The notes beneath the pieces are model-generated. The model was not told where the DNA came from, did no database searches, and worked only from the letters and a program-made list of their open reading frames with translations. Below, in pieces: positions 1-7,300 of a DNA stretch of 12,364 nucleotides. The position numbers and the translations under genes are program-made. Each line of letters starts with the position of its first letter. Position 1 is the first letter of the stretch. Source of the DNA: Chlorobiota bacterium (lineage in GTDB: Bacteria; Bacteroidota; Bacteroidia; Flavobacteriales; Flavobacteriaceae); the NCBI GenBank assembly GCA_013151975.1, contig JAADHG010000275.1:1-12364 (forward strand). Reading direction: 5' to 3'.

Positions 1-78
1 TTTAACTTGAAACGTGAGTTCTATATACGAAATGTGAATAATAAAATGAATCTCATTAATTTCCAGCACTTTGTTTGT

Positions 79-124
79 TCGAGCGCAGTCGAAAACTATT
101 TAAAAACCTCTCGACTGCGCTCGA
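79..124. repeat. Perfect 14-bp inverted repeat, flavobacterial intergenic type
   Basis: The left arm TCGAGCGCAGTCGA (79-92) is the exact reverse complement of the right arm TCGACTGCGCTCGA (111-124), separated by 18 bases. The arm sequence (TCGACTGCGCTCGA followed by GGTGAC) resembles a short palindromic repeat that I recall as scattered between genes in flavobacterial genomes. That recollection was not checked by a search. It could act as a transcription barrier, as a mobile miniature repeat, or both. Confidence 0.7.
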
Positions 125-126
125 GG
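102..126 (-). terminator. Possible intrinsic terminator of the ars operon
   Basis: Read on the minus strand, bases 126 to 107 form a GC-rich stem (CCTCGA paired with TCGAG-A-GG, one bulged A, six-base loop). Five T residues (106-102) follow at once. It lies about 110 bases past the acr3 stop and points the right way to end the arsR-arsM-arsC-acr3 transcript. The stem is also the right arm of a larger repeat, so the terminator function may be incidental. Confidence 0.4.
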
Positions 127-237
127 TGACGCCAGAATAATTAGCCAGATGTTAATGTGTTGTTTATCTTTTATATCGAACTCAAGTTTAAATTAATCTA
201 TACATGACACTTAAAAGTATTGGAAACTTCTATAGAA

Positions 238-1275
238 TTAATAGTATTTCCTCCGTAGCCAAAAAGCAACTCTTACCAAAAGAATTAATGCAGGAACTTC
301 AACCAAAGGTCCAATAACACCAGCGAAAGCTTGACCAGAATTTAAACCAAAAACGGCAATGGCAACAGCAATTGCCAATTCAAAGTTATTCCCGGATGCT
401 GTAAACGAAATCGCAGCATTTTTATCGTAGGTTGCTCCTAGGGCTTTACTAAAAAAGAATGCGATAAAGAACATTACTATAAAGTAAATTAAAAGTGGGA
501 TTGCAATGATTAATACATCCATAGGTATTTTTACAATTAGCTCCCCTTTTAATGAAAACATAACCACAATAGTGAATAATAATGCTATTAAAGTGATTGG
601 GGAAATAGTGGGTATAAACGTATTAGTGTACCAGTCTTCTCCTTTTAGTTTTACTAAAATCAATCGACTTAAAATACCTAAAACAAAAGGGATGCCTAAG
701 TATATTGCTACACTTTCAGCAATCGTTGCAATTGAAATATCTACAATAGCACCTTCAAATCCAAAATAAGGAGGTAATACTGTGATGAATATCCATGCAT
801 AAAAACTGTAAGCAAAGACTTGAAAAATACTGTTTAATGCTACTAACCCCGCTCCATACTCTGCACTTCCTTCGGCTAAATCATTCCAAACTAATACCAT
901 TGCAATGCAACGTGCCAATCCAATTAATATCAATCCTACCATATACTCAGGATAATCTTGTAAAAACGTAATGGCTAAAATGAACATTAAAATTGGCCCA
1001 ATAATCCAGTTTAATACTAATGAAATGGAAAGAATTCTTACGTTTTTAAATACTTTTGGCAAAAGTTTATAATCAACCTTAGCTAAAGGTGGATACATCA
1101 TTAAAATTAAACCGATTGCTATAGGAATATTGGTTGTACCATTACTAAGAGAGTCAATTACATTTGAAAATGATGGCACAAAATAACCGATACTAACTCC
1201 TATTGCCATTGCAATAAATATCCAAAGCGTTAAATAACTATCAAGGAAACTTAGTTTTTTTTTGACTGGTGTCAT
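238..1275 (-). CDS. acr3: Acr3-family arsenite efflux permease
   Basis: This 345-residue inner-membrane protein exports As(III) from the cytoplasm, driven by the proton gradient in characterised relatives. It has about ten hydrophobic segments. Two Acr3 hallmarks are visible: the cysteine in GLARCIAMVLVWNDLA (Cys123), which corresponds to the essential cysteine of Acr3 proteins, and the late segments with FTASGNNFELA and GPLVEVPA (Glu299, Glu326), one of which should be the conserved transport glutamate. The length is normal for bacterial Acr3. The start ATG overlaps the arsC stop by four bases (ATGA), so the two are probably translationally coupled. It is the last gene of the arsR-arsM-arsC-acr3 operon. 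ArsB-type pumps belong to a different family; nothing here resembles them. Confidence 0.95.
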   Translation of the reverse strand: MTPVKKKLSFLDSYLTLWIFIAMAIGVSIGYFVPSFSNVIDSLSNGTTNIPIAIGLILMMYPPLAKVDYKLLPKVFKNVRILSISLVLNWIIGPILMFILAITFLQDYPEYMVGLILIGLARCIAMVLVWNDLAEGSAEYGAGLVALNSIFQVFAYSFYAWIFITVLPPYFGFEGAIVDISIATIAESVAIYLGIPFVLGILSRLILVKLKGEDWYTNTFIPTISPITLIALLFTIVVMFSLKGELIVKIPMDVLIIAIPLLIYFIVMFFIAFFFSKALGATYDKNAAISFTASGNNFELAIAVAIAVFGLNSGQAFAGVIGPLVEVPALILLVRVAFWLRRKYY

Positions 1276-1904
1276 TGCTTTAAAGGTTTTATCTGAGAAA
1301 AAACATATTTCATTTCGGTTGCAATTTGTATACTTCGCTCACTATATTTTTCAGCTTGTTGTGGCGTATTATCAAAATCTTTAGGATCCTGATAAGTAAT
1401 AGGAAATCGTTTTTCAGCACCAGGAATATACGGACAACTAGCATCAGCTTGAGAACAAGTCATAATTGCTGCAAACTCTGATTTAGGATTAAAAGCATCA
1501 TCATAGGTTTTAGAAAATCCTACCAGTGGTTCTTCACTAACTGCATACGTAATGTTGTATTTTGAATTGTCTCCTTCTGAAAGCTTTTCAACTATAAAAC
1601 CACTATTTCTCAATGTTTGTGTAACCATTGGATATATTGCTGTTGCTTCTGTTCCGCCAGAAAAACAATACACATTTTCAATTTGAAAATAGTAAGCCAT
1701 AGTTTGTGCCCAAACCTGAGATAAATGGCTTCTTCTAGAATTATGTGTACAAATAAAATTAAGATTAATAACCTGTTTGCTATTAACTTTAGATTGCATA
1801 TAATCTATTAAGGGCTGCAAAATTTGTTTGCGCTCAATAGCAATACTTGTTGTATCTAATAAAGTAATCGTTTTTTTAATTTGTTTTAAGAGCACAATTC
1901 TCAC
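1272..1904 (-). CDS. arsC: Thioredoxin-type arsenate reductase (LMW phosphatase fold)
   Basis: It should reduce arsenate to arsenite in the cytoplasm for export by the next gene, acr3. The phosphatase-like anion loop is CTHNSRR (Cys52 to Arg58, a CX5R motif) followed by Ser59. The redox pair seen in thioredoxin-coupled ArsC is present as Cys150 and Cys157 in MTCSQADASCPYIPG, the same seven-residue spacing as Cys82/Cys89 of the staphylococcal enzyme, and Asp173-Pro174 matches the catalytic DP loop. It is longer than staphylococcal ArsC (about 130 residues) because of roughly 45 N-terminal residues and an insertion. The only starts ahead of the conserved region are GTG codons (residues 1 and 4); an in-frame stop lies four codons upstream and the first ATG is residue 36. 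It begins 14 bases after arsM and overlaps acr3. Confidence 0.9.
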   Translation of the reverse strand: MRIVLLKQIKKTITLLDTTSIAIERKQILQPLIDYMQSKVNSKQVINLNFICTHNSRRSHLSQVWAQTMAYYFQIENVYCFSGGTEATAIYPMVTQTLRNSGFIVEKLSEGDNSKYNITYAVSEEPLVGFSKTYDDAFNPKSEFAAIMTCSQADASCPYIPGAEKRFPITYQDPKDFDNTPQQAEKYSERSIQIATEMKYVFSQIKPLKQ

Positions 1905-1918
1905 TTTACTTAATTAAA

Positions 1919-2755
1919 TTAACAACAACCAGAATTTGGTAAGCATGTTTCAGGTTTCTTTGCAAATACAGTGATACTAAATATTCCTGTATTAGAATTT
2001 TTAAACACGGTTAATTCTTCATCTGTTAAATAATTTTTTAAAATATCATCTGGAAGAATAATTGGTTTTTCTTTTTGAATGATTACATCTGTAAAGCCAC
2101 TTACTTCTATCAATTGTAAGTAAGCGTCTTTTTGAATAGCTCCAGATACACATCCTGCATACATTTCGGCTTGTTTAATTAATGATTGTGGTAAATCGCC
2201 CATTAAAACTACATCTGAAATACTAAAATGTCCGCCAGGTTTTAATACTCGCATTATTTCTTGAAATACTTTTGCTTTATTAGGTACTAAATTAAGTACA
2301 CAATTACTAACTACTACATCTATTACGCTAGAGGTAATCGGTAGTTTTTCAATATCACCTAATCTAAATTCCACATTATCAAACTCTCTTTTTTCAGCAT
2401 TTTCACGAGCTTTCTCAATCATAATTGGTGTAAAATCTACCCCTATAACTTTTCCGATTTCACCAGTTTGAGCTCTGGCAACAAAGCAATCATTCCCTGC
2501 TCCACTACCTAGGTCTAATACTGTATTTCCTTTTTTAATTGAAGCATACTCTGTTGGCAATCCACAACCTAAACCTAAATCTGCCTCTTCATTATATCCA
2601 TCTAGAGTATCGTAACTATCACTCATTATATTATAAACTTCAGTTGAACAGTCGCCTGCGCCACAACATGAAGCCATATTATCATTTTTATCTTGCAATG
2701 CGATTTCAGCATATTTTTGTTTTACTAAATCTTTTAATTCTTTGTCTGTTTTCAT
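1919..2755 (-). CDS. arsM: Arsenite S-adenosylmethionine methyltransferase ArsM
   Basis: It methylates As(III) using S-adenosylmethionine and gives mono-, di- and possibly trimethylated arsenicals in the cytoplasm. A Rossmann methyltransferase core is clear: motif I VLDLGSGAGNDC (79-90), the acidic loop GVDFTP (Asp107) and the post-I region through LKPGGHFSISDV. The three cysteines needed for As(III) methylation in characterised ArsM proteins align by eye with Cys64 (LGCG), Cys152 (SNCVLN) and Cys202 (GCVSGA); an N-terminal CC pair (30-31) and Cys36 are also present. The 278-residue length is normal for a bacterial ArsM. The tail ends CLPNSGCC, with a vicinal cysteine pair that could bind As(III). 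It follows arsR by 46 bases and precedes arsC by 14, so it belongs to the same operon. Confidence 0.95.
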   Translation of the reverse strand: MKTDKELKDLVKQKYAEIALQDKNDNMASCCGAGDCSTEVYNIMSDSYDTLDGYNEEADLGLGCGLPTEYASIKKGNTVLDLGSGAGNDCFVARAQTGEIGKVIGVDFTPIMIEKARENAEKREFDNVEFRLGDIEKLPITSSVIDVVVSNCVLNLVPNKAKVFQEIMRVLKPGGHFSISDVVLMGDLPQSLIKQAEMYAGCVSGAIQKDAYLQLIEVSGFTDVIIQKEKPIILPDDILKNYLTDEELTVFKNSNTGIFSITVFAKKPETCLPNSGCC

Positions 2756-2781
2756 CTTTTAAAGTTTGTGGAATACGTAAT

Positions 2782-2799
2782 GTATATTTTTATATATAC
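2782..2799. repeat. Small inverted repeat between arsR and arsM
   Basis: GTATAT (2782-2787) and ATATAC (2794-2799) form a 6-bp stem with a six-base loop in the 46-base gap between arsR and arsM. It is entirely AT-rich apart from the closing pair, so it is weak as RNA. It could modulate the relative expression of the two genes, or be chance in AT-rich DNA. Confidence 0.3.
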
Positions 2800-2801
2800 G
2801 G

Positions 2802-3134
2802 TTAACAGCATTGTTCTTTACCTTGTAAATCCTGGTTTAAAAACTCTGAAATTACAGCCTTCATCTGTGACCAATTTTCAGTATCAATACAATAACACAC
2901 ACTTGTGCCTTCAATATTTCCTTTTATTAAACCTAGCCTTTTTAATTCTTTTAGGTGTTGAGATATAGTAGGTTGTGCCAAACCTATTTCATCTACCAAA
3001 TCACCACAAATACAAGTGTTTGTTTTAAAAAGAGACTGTAATATGGCGACTCTTGCAGGGTGTCCAAAGGCTTTTGCTATAGTTGCAATTTGGTTTTGCT
3101 GGTCTGTAAATATTTCGGTTTTAGTTAACCCCAT
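2802..3134 (-). CDS. arsR: ArsR-family arsenite-responsive repressor
   Basis: A 110-residue winged-helix repressor that should bind DNA upstream of its own operon and release it when As(III) binds. The recognition helix region LAQPTISQHLKELKRLGLI (52-70) is typical of ArsR/SmtB proteins. The metalloid site of ArsR appears as NTCICGDL with Cys41 and Cys43, like the CVC of classical ArsR, but the third cysteine of that motif is absent. Further cysteines are Cys80, Cys82 (VCYC) and a C-terminal Cys109-Cys110 pair, which could supply the missing ligand. It is the first gene of the ars operon, 75 bases after the RND adaptor gene, with its own promoter and operator candidates in that gap. A second, broken copy lies at 9322-9561. 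Confidence 0.93.
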   Translation of the reverse strand: MGLTKTEIFTDQQNQIATIAKAFGHPARVAILQSLFKTNTCICGDLVDEIGLAQPTISQHLKELKRLGLIKGNIEGTSVCYCIDTENWSQMKAVISEFLNQDLQGKEQCC

Positions 3135-3149
3135 GATACTTTAATTTAT

Positions 3150-3161
3150 ATATTGCAATAT
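3150..3161. promoter_or_regulatory. Candidate ArsR operator palindrome
   Basis: ATATTGCAATAT is a perfect 12-bp palindrome, 15 bases before the arsR start codon. It overlaps the candidate -7 box at 3156-3163, so a bound repressor would block the polymerase. ArsR-type proteins bind dyad-symmetric AT-rich sites of this size class. Its role is inferred from position and symmetry. A 12-bp palindrome lies at the same distance from the start of the broken arsR copy (9577-9588). Confidence 0.5.
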
Positions 3162-3185
3162 TACGATTAATATTTGTTTATACAA
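3156..3185 (-). promoter_or_regulatory. Candidate Bacteroidota-type promoter of the ars operon
   Basis: On the minus strand a TTG (3185-3183) is followed after 19 bases by TAATATTG (3163-3156), which differs at one defined position from the Bacteroidota consensus TAnnTTTG. The spacing fits the usual range, and transcription would begin about 15 bases before the arsR ATG. A second TTG four bases further upstream would give a 23-base spacer. Confidence 0.45.
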
Positions 3186-3189
3186 ACAA
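3174..3189. repeat. 16-bp dyad in the arsR upstream region
   Basis: TTGTTT (3174-3179) and AAACAA (3184-3189) form a dyad around ATAC, with one mismatched central pair. It covers the -33 element of the candidate ars promoter. It might be a second repressor half-site or a binding site for another regulator; symmetry is the only evidence. Confidence 0.3.
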
Positions 3190-3209
3190 TATTTTAAATA
3201 TTTACATCT

Positions 3210-4349
3210 TTACTCTTGTAATAAATTAAATGCTCCTCTGGTTAAAAATATATCATCAATCTTAAACTTATTGGTGTCAATAATTTCAGTATAACCACTA
3301 TAAGTAACTCCTGTTTTTATTTCAATTGAATTAAATTGGTATTCATTTCCATTTTCAGATTGCAACAATAAAACATAAGATTTATCATCTATGGTTACAA
3401 TAGCTTCAGATGGTAATGCCATTGCATAATGATTGTTAGTAATAATTTGAGCATCAATAAACATGCCTATTAGAAACTGTTCATGAGAATTTCCTGTAAG
3501 ATGTCCATGAACTTTAACTGTACGATTATCGTCAATAGATGTACCAATTAAATGTACTTGTGCATCAAATATTTGAGTAGATGCTTCTGGGATTTTAAAT
3601 TCAATTTTTTGTCCTTTTTTTAATTTCATTATGTCTTTTTCAAAAACAGAAAGCTCCAAATGTATATGATCACTATTTATTATCTCCATAATTTCGGTAG
3701 CTGGTGATACATAAGCACCTTTAGAAACATTTACTTTACTTATACTTCCTGAAATTGGTGCATATATAGTTGCAAATGAAGTAAAAATCCCTTTCTCTGT
3801 ACTGGAAACAGAAATATTGAGCAATTGTAATTGTTTTTTTAATCCGTTATATTTTGCTCTAGCAGACTTATAATTACTTTCAGCTTTTAAAAAGTTTTTT
3901 TGTGAAGTAATATTCTCTTTATAAAGTGTTTCTTGACGCTTAAATTCAGCTTTTAAGTATGATAATTGTTCTTTAATCTCCATATATTCCTGTTGTAGTG
4001 TGACAAACTCAGGATTACTTATAGTAACTAAAACTTGCCCTTTTGTTATTTTATCTCCAACAAGTAATGGATTGGTTTTTATATATCCTCCCATTGTTGC
4101 GCTTACAACCGCTCTGTTAGCTGGTGGTACATCAATCATACCTGTAGCTTGAACAATCTCTGGAAATGGGCTATTTACTATACTAGCAAGCTTCATATTA
4201 CTTTGTTCAAATTGTGCCTTTGTTAAAATAATATAGTTATTGTTTGTGGAAACTTCAGTAGTATTATTTTCTTTGTTTTCTGAATTTCTACAGCTATAAA
4301 CATTAAGAATTAGTACTGTAATAATTAAAATATATTGAATACGTTGCAT
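3210..4349 (-). CDS. czcB: Periplasmic adaptor (membrane fusion lipoprotein) of the heavy-metal RND pump
   Basis: A 379-residue CzcB/CusB-type adaptor that links the inner-membrane RND pump to its outer-membrane channel. The N-terminus is a lipoprotein signal peptide: hydrophobic residues 5-18, then VYSC with Cys20 as the likely lipidated residue. The domain order is as expected: first half of the lipoyl-like domain around VVSATMGGYIKTNPLLVGDKITKGQVL (81-107), an alpha-hairpin at about 115-175, the second lipoyl half YAPISGSISKVNVSKGAYV (196-214), a beta-barrel at about 225-305 with GMFIDAQI, and a C-terminal membrane-proximal domain. No His-rich N-terminal metal-binding region is present. 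It begins 11 bases after the pump gene, so the two are co-transcribed. Its substrate follows the pump: divalent cations are more likely than copper. Confidence 0.9.
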   Translation of the reverse strand: MQRIQYILIITVLILNVYSCRNSENKENNTTEVSTNNNYIILTKAQFEQSNMKLASIVNSPFPEIVQATGMIDVPPANRAVVSATMGGYIKTNPLLVGDKITKGQVLVTISNPEFVTLQQEYMEIKEQLSYLKAEFKRQETLYKENITSQKNFLKAESNYKSARAKYNGLKKQLQLLNISVSSTEKGIFTSFATIYAPISGSISKVNVSKGAYVSPATEIMEIINSDHIHLELSVFEKDIMKLKKGQKIEFKIPEASTQIFDAQVHLIGTSIDDNRTVKVHGHLTGNSHEQFLIGMFIDAQIITNNHYAMALPSEAIVTIDDKSYVLLLQSENGNEYQFNSIEIKTGVTYSGYTEIIDTNKFKIDDIFLTRGAFNLLQE

Positions 4350-4360
4350 AACGATGAATT

Positions 4361-7300
4361 TTAAAGGGTTAAATAATTAATCTTGATTACGGTTTGGTTA
4401 TAAAGGTCTAGACTGGTTAAATAATCTAATTGTATTTGATAGGAATTTTCAAGACTTTGTATATACTGAAAAAAGCCTATTTCACCATTTTTATAACTGC
4501 TTATTGTTGCTGTTAATATTTGGTTAGAAAGATTAGTCCCTTCTGTTTCATAATACTCTAATGCTTTTTTATACGCTATTAATTCTGATCTAAGTTTTTG
4601 ATGAAAAGCGGTTAATTGAATTGTATAATTATTAGATTCTTCAATAGCAATTTCTTCAGCTATTCTTGATGATTTTATTTGTGATGATTTTCCTCCAAAC
4701 AATACTGGTATTTTAAATCCAACTTGATAACCATATATACTACTATTAAGAGTTGTATTAGTCCCTTGAAAATAATTTAAACTTATATCTGGTAATAATT
4801 TCTGCTTTTGGTATTTACGATTTGCCTGTTGTAAAGAAATTTTGGTTTTATAAAACAATACTCCAATATTTTTGCTCAGGTCTATTTGTAATAAAGGAAT
4901 TTTATTTATGGGTACATCAGCAATTTTAACATCCTTATCTATTTGAATTAATTTCTTTATATCTTCCAGTGCAATTACTACATTTTGCTGTGATTCTTCT
5001 AGTTTAATCCGTATTTGCTTTTGTTTGGACTGTGCTGTAATTTTTTCTAAATAATTAGTTTCTCCAAGTTCAAAACGTCTAGATGCTATTTGTGCAAAAT
5101 TATTATAAAGACTATCTAAATGTGTATAGATACGTTCTACTTCTTTTGTGTACAAATATTGGAAATAGCTAGATGTAATATCCCTTTCTAATATTTTCTT
5201 TTGAATTTCATATAAGCTAGATTCAACCTTATGCTTTTCCTTATTCACATTTTTAGCAGCAAAATAAACAAACAAAAAATCTTGTTGTATCCCAATAATG
5301 TTAAGTGGCTCATTATTTATTGCTAAATTATTTTGGTCATAACTATAATATACTTCCGTTTTGTCGAAATTAAAAGCACTATTAATTAACGATTTAGATC
5401 GTTGTACTTTAAGAGCATCCGATTTAAGTTTTGTGTTATTTTTAATAGCCAGAGGTATTAATTCGTTTAACCCTAAGGGCTGTTCTTGGGCTGTTGCATT
5501 CCAAGAAAGGAAAACTAGAATTATTCCTAAACTAGAAGTTGATTTTTTTCTAAACTTAGATAGTATACTCTTTTTGTCCAAAGTATTAAAGTAGGCATAC
5601 AACACAGGTAACACAACCAAAGTTAAAATGGTAGCAGTTACAAGCCCACCAATTACAACTGTAGCCAATGGTCGCTGTACTTCGGCACCTGCATTGGTAG
5701 AAACTGCCATTGGCAAAAACCCAAGTGCTGCAGCAGCTGCGGTTAATAAAACAGCTCGAAGGCGCTCTTTTGTACCTTGTTTTATTAACTCCTCCATACT
5801 TTCAAAGCCCTGTTGTTTCAGCTCTTTAAAATGTTCTATTAAAACTATTCCGTTTAAAACTGCAATCCCAAAAAGTGCAATAAACCCAACACCTGCTGAA
5901 ATACTAAAAGGCAAATCTCGTAGCCATAATAACAATACACCTCCAACAGCCGCTAATGGTATAGCAGAATAAATCATTAATGCTTCTTTAACCGATTTAA
6001 AGGCGAAGTAAAGCAGTATAAAAATTAAAATCAATGCAATAGGTACAGCAAGCATTAATCGTGCTTTTGCGCTTTGCAAATTTTCAAACTGTCCGCCATA
6101 GGTTATGGAATATCCTGGTGGTAATTTCACACTATTATCAATAACTTTTTGAACATCATCTACAACAGATTGTAAATCTCTATTACGTACATTTATGCCA
6201 ACTACAATTCTTCGTCGCGTATTGTCTCTTGAAATTTTTGCAGCACCTTTTTGATAAGTTATTTCAGCAAGCTCACTTAAAGGAACTTTGCCTCCTGTAG
6301 GAAGATCAACATAAAGATTTTTTAAATTATCTATGTCTTCTCTGTTTTCTTTATCTAGACGTACTACCAGATCAAATCGCTTTTCGCCTTCAAAAACACT
6401 TCCTACAGTTCTACCTGAAAATCCCATAGAAATCATCTGGTTTAAATCTAATATATTGAGTCCATACCTCGCTACCTTTGCTCTATTATAGCTTACATTC
6501 ATTTGTGGTAGCCCAATAACTTTCTCAACTGTAATATCAGCTGCACCATCAATATTTTGTATCAATGTTTTTATTTCATTTCCTTTTCTTGAAAGTACAT
6601 CAAGGTCTTCACCAAAAATTTTAACAGCAATATCAGCTCGCACACCTGTTATTAACTCATTAAATCGCATTTCAATCGGTTGTGTAAATTCTACTTCCAT
6701 TCCTGGTATTATGGCTAGGGCTTCCTTAAATTTATCGGCAAGTTCATCTTTGGAATGGGCAGTAACCCATTCAGATTTTGGTTTTAATATTATAATTACA
6801 TCACTTTCTTCCATAGACATTGGGTCTGTGGGTACTTCGGCAGCACCAATACGCGTAACTACCTGTTTTATTTCAGGAAAATTATCAAGTAATATATTTT
6901 CAATTCGAGTAGTAATTTCAATAGTTTTACTTAGAGAGGTTCCTGTTTTTAAAATAGGTTGTATCACAAAATCTCCTTCATCTAAAGTTGGTACAAACTC
7001 TCCACCCATTGTAGAGTACAGATACATTGAAAAAGCTAGTAACATCACCGCGCCTCCTAATACTAATTTTTTACTATTTAAAGCCCAATGAATAACAGGT
7101 GCATACATCTTATTTATCCAACGCATTAATCTCACAGAAATATTTTTATCTGAAACTTTAGTTGGTTTTAAAAATAGTGAGGCCACTACTGGAACATAGG
7201 TAAAGCAAAATATCATAGCACCTATTAATGCAAAGCTAAAAGTTAAAGCCATTGGCTTAAACATTTTACCTTCTACACCACTAAGCGAGAGTATTGGAAT

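Larger units (their letters stand above)
1..237. other. Gene-free left flank with inverted repeats
   Basis: No credible coding frame is visible here. The stretch lies downstream of acr3 and holds a perfect 14-bp inverted repeat (79-92 and 111-124), a terminator-like hairpin inside it (102-126, minus strand), and an outer, imperfect inverted repeat: 16-27 pairs with 172-183 at 11 of 12 bases. The GC-rich arms contrast with the AT-rich surroundings, which suggests an inserted or amplified intergenic repeat element. Confidence 0.6.

Noticed and set aside
506..769. Plus-strand frame of 87 codons opposite acr3
   Set aside because: Antisense to a conserved membrane protein gene, with no family resemblance.
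2539..2968. Two overlapping plus-strand frames opposite arsM and arsR
   Set aside because: They lie antisense to two well-supported genes and have compositions typical of reversed coding DNA.
5361..7091. Several plus-strand frames of 77-126 codons opposite the CzcA gene
   Set aside because: All are antisense to conserved RND coding sequence and low in complexity (Ala/Thr/Ser-rich or hydrophobic), with no recognisable domain.
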